From contig NZ_BMNZ01000004.1 of the NCBI RefSeq assembly GCF_014646815.1, forward strand, positions 395,103 to 459,102: a stretch of DNA of 64,000 bases, given 5' to 3'. The notes below the pieces were generated by a model. It was not told the origin of the DNA, did not search any database, and saw nothing but the letters and a program-made list of their open reading frames with translations. The stretch is from Terrabacter tumescens. Lineage in GTDB: Bacteria > Actinomycetota > Actinomycetes > Actinomycetales > Dermatophilaceae. The translations under genes and the position numbers were made by a program. Every line of letters starts with the position of its first letter. Position 1 is the stretch's first letter. This document shows, piece by piece, positions 56,701 to 64,000 of the stretch.

Positions 56701-59700
56701 GGACATCACGCTGCTCGACTTCACGGCGAAACCGAACTGCACCCCACCACCACCACGACTCGGGGGGACGACCGGCGACACCCTCGTCGTCTTCGCGGGC
56801 CACTTCGGCACCGACGCAGCGCGCGGAAACCCCTGGGGCAACACGGCTGACACCGAGTCGGACGTCGTCAAGGTGACCGCCCTGCGCTTCGCCCAGAAGC
56901 CGGGTGACGACGCGGGCACGAACCCCGACTTCGACGGCTTCGCCGTGCAGATGCTCGGCGAGCGACGCGAGTACCTCGACCCCGGCCTCAAGCGGGTCGT
57001 CGTCGACGGCCGCGGCTCGTCGACGCCGCTCGTCGTCAGCTTCGTCGGTGACGGGAAGAAGGACTCCGACCCGTCGTCGACGACGAGCGCGGCCGACCTC
57101 TCGACGTTCGACAAGGACGCCGTGGTCTTCGGCACGCCCGGCAAGGACCAGATCCAGACCGGCACGGGCAGCTCCTGGGTCGACGGCGGCGCCGGCGACG
57201 ACCGCATCGTGACGGCTGACGCCGTGGGCAAGGTCGCCCGGGTGGCCGGCGGTGAGGGCGACGACGCCATCACGACCGGTCAGGGCGACGACTACGTGTC
57301 GGGTGACGGTCGCCTGTCGAGCGACGGCAGCCTCCCGGCGACCAGGGCCGTCACCGCGGCGCTCAACGACGTCGACGTCGCGAACTCCTCACCGAAGATC
57401 ACGTCGGTGAGCCTCGGCGACGTCGTCGACTGGAGCACGCTCGACGTCGACCCGACCACCACCGACCCGGCAACGGGCGGCCTCGACGTCATCAGCGTCG
57501 GCCTCGGCCGCAACCGCGTCAACGCAGGCCCGGGCGACGACAAGGTCGGCGTCGCTGCCGACCGACCCGGCACCACGGGGACGACGATCCACTCGAAGGG
57601 CAACACGATCATCGGCGGACGGGGGAGCGACTCCCTGACCGGTGGCGCCGGCCCAGACACGATCTTCGCCTCGACCGAGCAGACCTTCGGCGTCGACGCG
57701 GCCGGTCCTGCCGACACGCTCACGACCCCGTCGGGTCAGCCGACGATCCCCAACATCATCGAGACGGGCTCGGGCGACGACGTCGTCTACGGCAGCCGCG
57801 AGCAGGACGTCGTCACGAGCCACTCGGCTCCGTCCGAGAAGGCGCGCCTCCTCGGCGGCGGCGGCGAGGACGCCCTCGTCGGCGGCTACGGTGCCGACGC
57901 CGTGTACGGCGGTCCCGACGACGACTACGTCGTGGCCGAGCCGAGCAAGGTCGGTGGGCTGAGGTCCACGGGGACGATCGAGGGCGTGACCTTCGGGCAC
58001 ACCCGTGACGTCGAGCACCTGCCGCTGCCCGCGGGCGCGGCCCCATCGCCCAAGACGCTCGTCGGCGGCCGCGGCAGCGACCACGTCATCGGCGGGGACG
58101 GCCCGTCCACGATCTTCGGTGACACGCTGCGCGACGCGGCGACCGCGACGGCCGCCGCCGACGAGACCTGTCGCGCAGGCTCGCCCGTCGCCTCCGACCC
58201 GGTGCCCGAGGGCACCTCGGGCGGCAGCGACCCGAGCACCGACGACGGTCCGGACCTCATCACCGGTGGTGCCGGCGTCGACACGATCTCCGCAGGCGGC
58301 GCAGCCGACCGCGTGGACGCCCGTGGCGGCGACGACCTCGTCTGCGGCCAGCAGGGTGACGACGTCCTCTTCGGCGGCGACGGCGCCGACTCGGCCTGGG
58401 GCGGCACCGGCAAGGACCGTGGCTACGGCGGTGCCGGTCTCGACCGGCTCTTCGGCAACACCGGTGCCGACGTCCTCTACGGCCAGGACGCCGCGGACGT
58501 CATCGAGGGCAACGACGGAGCGGACTGGGCCAGCGGCGGCGAGGGGAACGACCTCGTCTACGGCGGCACCCGCGCCTCGGGCCGCACCGACACGGACCCG
58601 GCCGACGCCGGCGACGTGCTCTCCGGCGACACCGGCGACGACATCCTCATCGGCGACAACGGCACCGTCGACGACCCGTCGACGTCCGCCGACGCGGCAG
58701 CGATCCCGTTCGACCTCGCGGGGACGCCTGTCACCGCGGGCCGCGGCGACCAGCTCTTCGGCGGCGCGGGCGACGACACGGCATACGGCGGCCTCGGGGA
58801 CGACCGTGTCAACGGCGGGGACGACGCCGACCACCTCGAGGGCAACAACGGCTCGGACACCGTCCACGGTGACCGCGGCGAGGACGAGGTCGTCGGTGGC
58901 TCGTTCCAGCAGGCGAGCCCGGGCATCGGCCGCCCGGACGCCGGTGACGTGCTCTACGGCGACGCCGGCCCCGACCTCATCGCCGGCGACAACGCCGTCG
59001 TGACGTCAGGCGTCAGCGCGGCGGACTCGGCGCCCATCACGCGCATGCGCGGCTTCGCGGCCACGCACCGCATCGTCCTGCTCGACCTGGGTGCCACCCC
59101 GACCGCTGCCAACTCGGGGGCGGACCAGGTCTTCGGCGGCGACGACCAGGACCTCGTGCTCGGCCAGAGCGGCACCGACCGCCTCAAGGGCGACGCGGGC
59201 GACGACTACGTCGAGGGCGGCCCGGACGTCGACTGGGTCGAGGGCGACCTCGGCGACGACGACCTCGTCGGCGGCAGCTCCACCCCCTCGGGCGTGACCG
59301 GTGCGAGCGTCGGAGCGGCCACCACCGGCCAGCCCGACACCGACGACGCCGTCTTCGGCGGCCCCGGTGACGACGTCCTGCTCGGCGACAACGGGCAGGT
59401 CCTGAGGCCCGTCGCAGGCCAGGCTCCCTCGTCCGTCACCGTCCGTCTCGGCAGCACGCCGGGCACGGCCATGGCGCCCCGCGTCATCGAGCCGTGGGAC
59501 CGCGGGACCGACCTGCTGGCAACCCCGTCCGCGAGCCTCTACGGCTTCGACCGGCTCTCCGGCGGCGACGGGGTCGACGTGCTCGAGGGCCAGGACGGCA
59601 ACGACGCCGTGACCGGCGACGCCGGCGCGGACCACCTGCAGGGCAACGGCGGCGCCGACCTGCTCTTCGGTGACCTGCCGTTCGGACAGGCCTCGGGCCA

Positions 59701-61270
59701 CGGCACCACGGTCCCGGACGTCACGGCCGCCTGGCCGGGCTCGGCGAGCCCGACCGCGCTGCTGCGCGGCACGAGCTCGACGCCCGGACAGGACGACATC
59801 ATCGGCGGCACCCCGGCTCCGGGCTTCCGCGACGGCGCCGACGTCATCGAGGGCGACGGCGGCGACGACGTCGTGCTCGGCGACAACGGGTCGCTCCTGC
59901 GCACCCTGCAGGGCGGCAGCGGCACGCAGACCGAGAGGGTCTACACCGACCGCTACCCCGACGGGGCCGTGCCGTCAGACGCGACGACGTCGCGCACCCA
60001 CGACCCGGCTCTGCCCGGGCCGAGCACCCGCTTCTGCACCACGGCGCAGGCGACGTGCGAGGTGGCCGGTGCCTTCGGCGCCGACGTCATCTGGGGTGAC
60101 GACGGCAACGACGGCATCTGGGGCCAGGACGGCAACGACGTCATCTCCGGCGGCTACGGCGACGACGACCTCTACGGCGAGCTCGGCGACGACCGCATCA
60201 GCGGCGACAGCGGCCGCGACGCGATCGTCGGCGACCGCGGCGGCGTCGTGAACCAGCTCCTGAGCGCGGGGGACAGCCCGGCCCAGGCCTCGGTGACGCT
60301 CAACAGCCCGCCCAAGGAGACGTTCACGGCCTTCGCACGGGGAGCGTACGACCGACGGGTCGACCTGCTCCACGACGTGGACGGCGACCAATGGGTCGGC
60401 GCCTCGACCGCAGCAGCCATGCTGCACAACGGCATGGACGAGGGCGGTCGCGACCTCATCCGTGGCGGCTCGGGCAACGACGCCATCCACGCCGGCTACG
60501 GCGACGACGTCGTGGGCGGCGACAGCGGCGGCGACGACGTCTTCGGCGGCGACGGGGAGGACGTCCTCTGGGGCGGCCAGGGCTGCGACGCCGTCCTCGA
60601 CGCCGCGACGCCCGACTGCCTCGTGGGCGGTGTCTTCACGCCGAGCTCGCGGGGGACCGACGACCGGTTCGTCGACCACCTCTTCGGCGGCGCGGGCGAG
60701 TCGGACGCGGCGAAGCAGGACGTGCTCGGTTCGGACCTGCTCGACGTGCGGCCGCGGGGCACCTACGCCCCGGGCAGCGGCTGCACGCTGGGCGACTGGC
60801 CGCTGACGTCCGGCGCGAAGAAGGCGACGACCACCGTCGACCCGTGCCTGTGGTTCGAGATGACGGGCCTGGCAGACGCCGACCCGGCCAACGACAACCA
60901 CCACCAGGGCACCGACTGGATCTACGGCGGCTGGGACCGCGACGTGCTCCAGGGCGACGTCACGGCCAACGGGCCCAACGCGGGCGACCGGCTCATCGAC
61001 TGGAACGGCGCCTACAACCTGTTCACGCACTGCAACGCGGCCTACGGCGGCTTCAACGACGTGCGCGGCCACTCGCCGGCCATGCAGGGCTGGCTGCAGC
61101 AGCTGGCCTGGTCCTCGAGCGCCGGCCGTCCCGGCACCGACGTGACGACCGCGGGGACCTCGGCCTTCCGCGAGCTCGCCATGGTCTACCCGGGGCAGAA
61201 CGAGCACGGGGCGGGGCAGGCCTACCCGGGCACGCCGGGCCACTTCGACGAGACGGCCTGCACGCCCTGA
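50711..61270 (+). CDS. Giant secreted RTX-repeat (hemolysin-type calcium-binding) protein
   Basis: 3519 aa from the ATG at 50711, chosen for GGGGAG upstream and the signal peptide that follows. Residues 1-32 are a Sec signal peptide (cleavage near AFA/AD). Residues about 33-1290 and 1410-2150 are beta-rich and unassigned, with two EF-hand-like DPNNDG loops (about 242 and 1942). A fibronectin-III-like domain lies at about 1297-1408. Residues about 2160-3410 hold dozens of RTX nonapeptides (GGxGxDxxx), which bind Ca2+ in a parallel beta roll. The end is a unique 100-residue tail without LPXTG, membrane helix or type I transporter nearby. Probably a surface or released adhesin-like protein; function unknown. 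Confidence 0.85.
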   Translation: MVRKSIRRALGAGLTSLLVVVGALAGQSPAFAADPDPGVDRVVALLGGSGGSTNLATWTSGLAGVGALGEPIPFVSASPGGLAGADDLVEKGVATALAGTTTWADLATSGESVSLPGGRNGTLDVSVDDLGDGKRVHVNLVVTRTAAQQALVVSSASPKVELSSPKGVTATVEATLSLWVVWTGPTTNRVYLASDVAHAPRLDVDVTAQLSAAAKAAVGILGVTLSSTDFTVRAHAYARVADPNNDGVLAFDAAGAGDGELAADGSLAGLVSASLDPSGSPSDPGTPGSVNGTLSIAADTSGLAGVSFPTNVAADVSVAWANISTGAPTVTAPTLAGLVGKFQNMSLRDLADGLAQVAVALTGIQQAKFDPDGAGPLPTTGNLDLPFLRGTVSDAVKANQVLVDFLKANVVQQPDPDQPAPPGFDATTVGNPTFDSLQDLIARLKAAGIGLDDLAWDPTTSKLAFRMRMVRAAPASGVAMDAGSARTSRPSATYAASGLTLDDGSQPWQLNQWTGMRVMAGTSAGEIASNTKNSLTLSGPWIGGQPSASTPFVIVGPEAQLGAVTFGDRLTDQPVAGGPRRGILRANSAQTFATVKPSFAADLTLVLDLQDARTGDACIGFEGNTEACPFVQSTGAFKTNVTSLPLGADRVLVRTGSPLLTADFPIDTAVDFTANAGFFQVRLKGHLAVCNSAAPADCSAPGAGHMLSIGLKQAGDAQHDIRLRQLFAQLVTSSPTGPSKAGDLLDVDVNVRATADLEASIPDADGFLPAGTDVGVSATWNDLTQLSGADGPQLDLSGLTRIFALDIKPGSQAELFAIVLKTLQTLAAQLAEAQPGGATGVYSREIPGTGTSLRDLMQRDSSGVGSDVNYGSNTLQHVGRTFDSSFVGRTVVVGTQVAVVASVSGDTVTLTDTWASPPADDTAYTFRSPLDDAIDIMSVHPPQNMQDLVAFLDQRLGTGALHFRYLDDAGTPSVVLDLDWKRDYRTNAPLRLDLGGSQSLVSAAATGQGSVHVKGSVDVGLVVPLAPGTGPGDAATLKVLADSKVSVAAAAEFNGRVAGTIGPLTVSAGDPGGDAAKQVSLKADLSLDLADTSATPNTPVSFSTFLSGLDVSLNASNTPVDCGEGLTTKLMVCGTVPLYAMVPGSAPASLGSIALRLPDSTDPADLATLSGNLPAPDAAKARFEVPDLSAAFASAFADFTQIGPGLDGYLEKIEQAMRLATFDGKLPFVGKDLQQGADSIGSLRSQIKSRLGNIPASPAEARTYVNDKLAEAITAAGLQQTTLKVDFECKLDLEPTGPPTLLATPATAGATKWRYEIVATQGDGSGTDGDTLPSAPSLETSTSWSTLGSGNSIKVSWSKSDGAEKYKVLRSKDGAPFELVKVVDKTADSTQTWTDDGSSAATAYTPVTAKPQRSDCPTASTKGINLAFTVKAGTVTPEDGCVAGSGCLGDNKKLPLDIGIPGLALKAGGDDAITYGLGLQLHLKAGVSSDKGFVIYTHDAWQDGAAAPEFGLGARFDMPTSMKAQLAFLDIDVQKKNSAPLFAGAFLVDLTSRDASESSTSVLTVADIGDGDASELFGISLTAKIKADWIVKASADSVLPGVQANFVLGWEFTNKDLEHLGAPTIEFKDVAIDAGGFLSNLLGPVLKKVKSVTGPLQPVLDTLYAPIPVLSDLSRMAGGGDVSLMTLAKTFNTVAGGPKLDFVDKIAALTTLINNLPDCGGGGPSCLIPIGSFTVSGAKALDTDVSPTSSLEPGTGGSLIDTAAPASESAVKNALNAKGGKGKVFGSAGDEGSANKSGFTFPILDNPSSVFSLLMGSDVSLVEFDSGPLTLGFTWRQSFGPVYAPPPVMVTLSGSASVTLRFMAGLDTAGIRYAVEAAQKGTSVDAVKLLDGLYFKTTDSAGRPVPVVQLDGEIAAGAAVTAVIITVGIEGGLHLTIGFHWNDPNNDGKFRVSEFLQTAVNNPLCLFTTTGRLSLFLRLYVTLGFSPFSVSFSINLADITLLDFTAKPNCTPPPPRLGGTTGDTLVVFAGHFGTDAARGNPWGNTADTESDVVKVTALRFAQKPGDDAGTNPDFDGFAVQMLGERREYLDPGLKRVVVDGRGSSTPLVVSFVGDGKKDSDPSSTTSAADLSTFDKDAVVFGTPGKDQIQTGTGSSWVDGGAGDDRIVTADAVGKVARVAGGEGDDAITTGQGDDYVSGDGRLSSDGSLPATRAVTAALNDVDVANSSPKITSVSLGDVVDWSTLDVDPTTTDPATGGLDVISVGLGRNRVNAGPGDDKVGVAADRPGTTGTTIHSKGNTIIGGRGSDSLTGGAGPDTIFASTEQTFGVDAAGPADTLTTPSGQPTIPNIIETGSGDDVVYGSREQDVVTSHSAPSEKARLLGGGGEDALVGGYGADAVYGGPDDDYVVAEPSKVGGLRSTGTIEGVTFGHTRDVEHLPLPAGAAPSPKTLVGGRGSDHVIGGDGPSTIFGDTLRDAATATAAADETCRAGSPVASDPVPEGTSGGSDPSTDDGPDLITGGAGVDTISAGGAADRVDARGGDDLVCGQQGDDVLFGGDGADSAWGGTGKDRGYGGAGLDRLFGNTGADVLYGQDAADVIEGNDGADWASGGEGNDLVYGGTRASGRTDTDPADAGDVLSGDTGDDILIGDNGTVDDPSTSADAAAIPFDLAGTPVTAGRGDQLFGGAGDDTAYGGLGDDRVNGGDDADHLEGNNGSDTVHGDRGEDEVVGGSFQQASPGIGRPDAGDVLYGDAGPDLIAGDNAVVTSGVSAADSAPITRMRGFAATHRIVLLDLGATPTAANSGADQVFGGDDQDLVLGQSGTDRLKGDAGDDYVEGGPDVDWVEGDLGDDDLVGGSSTPSGVTGASVGAATTGQPDTDDAVFGGPGDDVLLGDNGQVLRPVAGQAPSSVTVRLGSTPGTAMAPRVIEPWDRGTDLLATPSASLYGFDRLSGGDGVDVLEGQDGNDAVTGDAGADHLQGNGGADLLFGDLPFGQASGHGTTVPDVTAAWPGSASPTALLRGTSSTPGQDDIIGGTPAPGFRDGADVIEGDGGDDVVLGDNGSLLRTLQGGSGTQTERVYTDRYPDGAVPSDATTSRTHDPALPGPSTRFCTTAQATCEVAGAFGADVIWGDDGNDGIWGQDGNDVISGGYGDDDLYGELGDDRISGDSGRDAIVGDRGGVVNQLLSAGDSPAQASVTLNSPPKETFTAFARGAYDRRVDLLHDVDGDQWVGASTAAAMLHNGMDEGGRDLIRGGSGNDAIHAGYGDDVVGGDSGGDDVFGGDGEDVLWGGQGCDAVLDAATPDCLVGGVFTPSSRGTDDRFVDHLFGGAGESDAAKQDVLGSDLLDVRPRGTYAPGSGCTLGDWPLTSGAKKATTTVDPCLWFEMTGLADADPANDNHHQGTDWIYGGWDRDVLQGDVTANGPNAGDRLIDWNGAYNLFTHCNAAYGGFNDVRGHSPAMQGWLQQLAWSSSAGRPGTDVTTAGTSAFRELAMVYPGQNEHGAGQAYPGTPGHFDETACTP
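57187..60970 (+). repeat. RTX repeat region with larger super-repeats
   Basis: The tract holds nonapeptide RTX units such as GGAGDDRIV, GGAGLDRLFG and GGEGNDLVYGG. A longer block ending in a GDDxLxGDNG-type motif recurs five times (near 58652, 58984, 59383, 59879, 60231), 110-165 residues apart, each followed by a non-RTX insert. This suggests duplication of whole modules. Confidence 0.85.
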
Positions 61271-61315
61271 CACCGCCCTGACACAGCGGGGACACAGCGG
61301 GGACGCATCGGGACG

Positions 61316-61354
61316 CACGGACGCCCCCACCCGAGCCGGGTGGGGGCGTCCGTG
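61316..61354. terminator. Terminator between the RTX gene and a small membrane protein
   Basis: A 17-bp perfect stem (61316-61332 with 61338-61354) with loop GAGCC. It is nearly the same sequence as the hairpin at 61862-61900. Confidence 0.85.
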
Positions 61355-61371
61355 TCTCGCGACTCGGGGTC

Positions 61372-61776
61372 TCAGGCGCCGGGCTCGGGGGAGCCTCTCT
61401 CCCGGCGGACCTGCTTGGCGCGGTACTCGTCGCGAGCGAGCCGCACGGCATACCACGTGAACAGTCCTCCCATCGCGACGAGGACCAGCCCACCCCACTG
61501 GGGACCGTCGCCCCGGGACATGGGGACGACGAACATCCCCACCACGGCCAGCAGGGAGAGCAGAGCCATCGTGACCGCGAGGACGGCCATGCCCCACCAC
61601 GTCCTGACCTGGGCCTGACCGCGACCGGGGGTGAAGCCGATCTCGTCCGCGGGGTAGCTGTGCAGCTCGCCGGTCGTGGTCCTGCGCAGCACCCGCTTCT
61701 CGCCGCGGGCCACCGCCTCGTCGTGCGCGGCGGTCACGGCTTCGTCCTGCTTCAGCCGTTGCAGCTCGTTGCTCAT
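61372..61776 (-). CDS. Small two-helix membrane protein
   Basis: 134 aa, family not recognised. A charged N-terminal helix (MSNELQRLKQDEAVTAAHDEAVARGEKRVLRR) leads to two membrane segments (WWGMAVLAVTMALLSLLAVVGMFVV and WGGLVLVAMGGLFTWYAVRL) and a basic tail. It is transcribed alone; terminator hairpins stand on both sides. Confidence 0.75.
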   Translation of the reverse strand: MSNELQRLKQDEAVTAAHDEAVARGEKRVLRRTTTGELHSYPADEIGFTPGRGQAQVRTWWGMAVLAVTMALLSLLAVVGMFVVPMSRGDGPQWGGLVLVAMGGLFTWYAVRLARDEYRAKQVRRERGSPEPGA

Positions 61777-61861
61777 GCGGGGGCTCCTGGGTCGGGGTTC
61801 GTGGGGGGAGGTGGGCTGACCGTCGACGCGAGGCCGCGGCGGCGGGTTCCCCGTCGTGACG

Positions 61862-61900
61862 CACGGACGCGCCCACCCGGTCGGGGTGGGCGCGTCCGTG
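61862..61900. terminator. Terminator after msrA
   Basis: A 17-bp perfect stem (61862-61878 with 61884-61900), loop GGTCG, 16 nt beyond the msrA stop. Its arms CACGGACGCGCCCACCC differ by one base from those of 61316-61354. Confidence 0.85.
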
Positions 61901-61915
61901 TCGCGGTGACGGGGG

Positions 61916-62620
61916 TCAGGCGGGCGGCGCGATGTCCTGCTGCGCGGGCAGCTGGTCCTGGCGCACGATCCCGACGGGGCACGTCATGCCGTTGGGCCCG
62001 TGGTTGCAGTAACCGCCGGGGTTCTTGTGCAGGTAGCCCTGGTGGTAGTCCTCGGCGAGGTGGAACGGGCCGGCGTCGTCGGCGGAGCGGATCTCGGTCG
62101 AGATCTGTCCGTAGCCGTTGTCGTCCAGCACCTTCTGGAACGCCTCCTTGGTGGCCTCGGCCGCGAGCCGCTGCCCCTCGGTCGTCCAGTAGATCGCCGA
62201 GCGGTAGGCGGTGCCGATGTCGTTGCCCTGCCGGTTCGCCGTCGTCGGGTCGTGGTTCTCCCAGAACGCCTTGAGCAGCAGCTCGGCGCTCGTCCGGGTG
62301 GGGTCGTAGACGACGCGGACCGTCTCGGCGTGCCCGGTGCGGCCGGTGCACGTCTCCTCGTAGGTCGGGTTGGGCGTGTAGCCGCCCATGTAGCCCGCCG
62401 CGGTCGAGACGACCCCGTCCTGCTTCCAGAAGATCCGCTCGACCCCCCAGAAGCACCCCATCGCGACGTAGAGCACCTCGGAGCCGTCGGGCCACGGGCC
62501 GTCGATCGGGGTGCCGAGCACGACGTGGGTGGGGTTCACGGCGAACGGTCGTTCCGCGCGGCCGGGGAGGGCCTCGTCGCGGCTGGGCATCTGGGACTTC
62601 CTACCGAATCCGAACACCAT
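61916..62620 (-). CDS. msrA: Peptide-methionine (S)-S-oxide reductase MsrA
   Basis: 234 aa. Repairs oxidised methionine using the catalytic Cys56 in AMGCFWGVER. The conserved GYMGGYTPNPTYEE, GHAETVRVVYDP and FHLAEDYHQGYLHKNPGGY blocks are all present, with resolving Cys residues in YCNHGPNGMTCP. An extra 30-residue N-terminus starts MVFGFGRKSQ. It is an antioxidant repair enzyme of the cytoplasm and monocistronic. Confidence 0.96.
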   Translation of the reverse strand: MVFGFGRKSQMPSRDEALPGRAERPFAVNPTHVVLGTPIDGPWPDGSEVLYVAMGCFWGVERIFWKQDGVVSTAAGYMGGYTPNPTYEETCTGRTGHAETVRVVYDPTRTSAELLLKAFWENHDPTTANRQGNDIGTAYRSAIYWTTEGQRLAAEATKEAFQKVLDDNGYGQISTEIRSADDAGPFHLAEDYHQGYLHKNPGGYCNHGPNGMTCPVGIVRQDQLPAQQDIAPPA

Positions 62621-62759
62621 GCCAGTGTCACATCCTTGCTGCCGGGAGCGTCTTACGTCCCTGTAACGTCCGCGCCCGCCCGCGTATGCCTGACCGCTGG
62701 CGTATGCCGTGTGGCGGCGGTCCCGGACAAATCGCTCGCCTCCGCGGTGGCCGGGCCGA

Positions 62760-62765
62760 CAGACT
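62760..62765 (+). promoter_or_regulatory. -10-like CAGACT for a leaderless GNAT mRNA
   Basis: CAGACT lies 7 nt before the GTG at 62773, the same spacing as the other leaderless starts here, although the first base departs from TANNNT. Confidence 0.35.
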
Positions 62766-62772
62766 CTGGCCC

Positions 62773-63795
62773 GTGAACGACGACTTCGAGATCAGGCCCC
62801 TCGACCTGCTGGACCCGAGCCGGGAGCCGGCGGCCCGGGACTGGATCGGGGTGCACGCAGCGGCCCAGCGCGACATCTTCGGCGAGCGAGGAAGCGTGTG
62901 GACGCTCGAGGAGGTCCAGGGCTTCGTCCGCGGGGCCGACAAGAAGCGAGTGGCCCGGGCCGCGTGGTCCGACGGCCAGGTGGTCGGGGCGCTCGAGGTG
63001 CACCTGCCGCTGCGGGACAACCAGCACGCCGCGATGCTCTGGCTCTCGGTGCTGCCGTCGGCACGCGGCCGTGGTGTCGGGTCCGGTCTGCTCGCGGAGG
63101 CGGAGCGTCTGGCTGCGGAGCACGAGCGCTCGACCCTCATGGCCGAGACCGAGTGGGTGCAGGGGGGCCGCGACGTGGCGGAGGACTTCGCGACGAGGCA
63201 CGGCTTCGTCGTGGCCCAGACGGTGCTCCGCAGCGAGCAGGCACTCCCGGCCGACCGGGCGACGCTGCGTGGGGCGGTCGAGGGTCCGGGCGCCGAGGAC
63301 TACGCCTTCGAGAGCTTCGTCGACGAGATGCCGGAGGCCTGGCTCGACGACCGGGCCGTGCTGCAGCAGCGGATGAGCACCGACGCACCGGCCGACGACC
63401 TCCACGTCACCGAGGAGGACTGGGACGCGGACCGGCTGCGTGCGAGCAACGCGCGAGCCGCGGCATCCGGCCGTCGGGTCATCGAGACCGTCGCCCGGCA
63501 CATGCCGTCCGGCCGCCTCGTCGGCTTCACGACCGTGTCGGTGTCGGCCGGTGAGCCGGAGCTGGCCTACCAGCAGGACACGCTCGTGCTGACGGAGCAC
63601 CGGGGACACGGCCTCGGGCTGCGCCTCAAGGCGGCGAACGCCCTGCGGCTCATGGACGAGCTGCCCGAGGTCACAGCGGTGCGCACCTGGAACGCCGCCT
63701 CCAACGAGCACATGCTCGCAGTGAACCGGCAGCTCGGCTACACCGTCGACGGCTACAGCCGGGAGTGGCAGAAGGTCACGGAGGCAGGCGAATGA
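62773..63795 (+). CDS. Two-domain GNAT acetyltransferase
   Basis: 340 aa with two GNAT folds. The first has the CoA motif VLPSARGRGVGSGLLAEAERLA (residues about 95-115). The second has TEHRGHGLGLRLKAANALRL and WNAASNEHMLAVNRQLGY near the end. This two-domain plan is that of MshD-like and related actinobacterial enzymes, but the substrate is not known. The start is the GTG at 62773, the first before conserved sequence. It overlaps the next gene by 4 nt. Confidence 0.88.
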   Translation: MNDDFEIRPLDLLDPSREPAARDWIGVHAAAQRDIFGERGSVWTLEEVQGFVRGADKKRVARAAWSDGQVVGALEVHLPLRDNQHAAMLWLSVLPSARGRGVGSGLLAEAERLAAEHERSTLMAETEWVQGGRDVAEDFATRHGFVVAQTVLRSEQALPADRATLRGAVEGPGAEDYAFESFVDEMPEAWLDDRAVLQQRMSTDAPADDLHVTEEDWDADRLRASNARAAASGRRVIETVARHMPSGRLVGFTTVSVSAGEPELAYQQDTLVLTEHRGHGLGLRLKAANALRLMDELPEVTAVRTWNAASNEHMLAVNRQLGYTVDGYSREWQKVTEAGE

Positions 63796-64000
63796 GCATG
63801 CAGGTCAAGGAGATCGAGCTCGCCGTCGGCGACCCGGCGAGTGAGGCATGGCTCGAGGTGCACCACGCGGCGAACCGCGCCGTGTGGGGCGAGGGCACCT
63901 CGCGCACGTCCATCGAGGAGATCCTCGACATCGCGCCGCGCCGGCACGAGGTGCGGCGCACCTTCGTCGTCCTGCAGCCCGGTGCTCACGGTGCCGAGGG
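63792..64000 (+). CDS. Second GNAT-type gene (3' partial)
   Basis: The first 69 residues are visible (MSMQVKEIELAVGDPASEAWLEVHHAANRAVWGEGTSRTSIEEIL...), and the window cuts the rest. They line up with the N-terminus of the preceding gene (DWIGVHAAAQRDIFGERGSVWTLEEV), so this is a tandem paralogue. ATGA overlap suggests coupled translation. Confidence 0.75.
   Translation, partial: MSMQVKEIELAVGDPASEAWLEVHHAANRAVWGEGTSRTSIEEILDIAPRRHEVRRTFVVLQPGAHGAE

Noticed and set aside
52907-56803. 1298-codon open frame antisense to the RTX gene
   Set aside because: Composition is Arg/Gly/Glu/Val repeats typical of the opposite strand of high-GC genes; the plus-strand protein has a signal peptide, motifs and normal codon use.

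Overview
The window is a high-GC, gene-dense stretch of an actinobacterial chromosome. Many starts are GTG, promoters have TANNNT -10 boxes, and several mRNAs look leaderless. The gene order (glmU-prs, rplY-pth-mfd-mazG, eno-ftsB-DUF501-ppx, mptB), NnaR-type nitrate control and the MptB family point to Micrococcales, most likely Intrasporangiaceae-like. That family placement is inference. No phage, insertion sequence, CRISPR array or rRNA was seen. Both ends cut through genes: glmU lacks its 5' end and a GNAT gene lacks its 3' end.

Layout. 1-20000 is mostly housekeeping: cell-wall precursor and PRPP synthesis (glmU, prs), a CGNR regulator, an EamA transporter with an (RPD)9 tract, a secreted phosphoesterase, then rplY, pth, mfd, a SurA-like lipoprotein, mazG, a polyprenyl-phosphate sugar transferase, eno, ftsB-like, DUF501, ppx, mptB and a tRNA with a UAA anticodon. 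20000-29000 holds BI-1, a thiolase behind a TetR-type operator, a lipoprotein, an SGNH hydrolase, cbs, an HhH-GPD glycosylase, a YigZ protein and a lone WXG100-like protein. 29000-42000 is a nitrate-assimilation region: sirohydrochlorin chelatase, cobA and an NnaR-like HemD/winged-helix regulator, then a translationally coupled leftward operon narK-nasA-FAD reductase-nirB and nirD. A divergent qorR/qorB pair sits between the two halves. 42000-50500 carries an alpha/beta hydrolase, a PspC-type kinase/regulator pair facing a PspC membrane protein, an M13 peptidase and small genes. 50711-61270 encodes a 3519-residue secreted RTX-repeat protein. The window ends with msrA and tandem GNAT genes.

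The strongest unexplained signal is the octamer GTATGCCG. I counted it 34 times on the two strands, about one per 1.9 kb, against about two expected from base composition. Inside genes it forces otherwise rare codons (TAT, GCA, ATA), and twice it forms the paired arms of a perfect terminator-like hairpin. This resembles the architecture of DNA-uptake or other genome-wide recognition sequences. Other notable points are GlnR/NnaR-like half-site arrays at an 11-nt period upstream of both narK and cobA, a class-I (short variable loop) tRNA with a Leu anticodon, and a set of long perfect intergenic hairpins and short tandem repeats.
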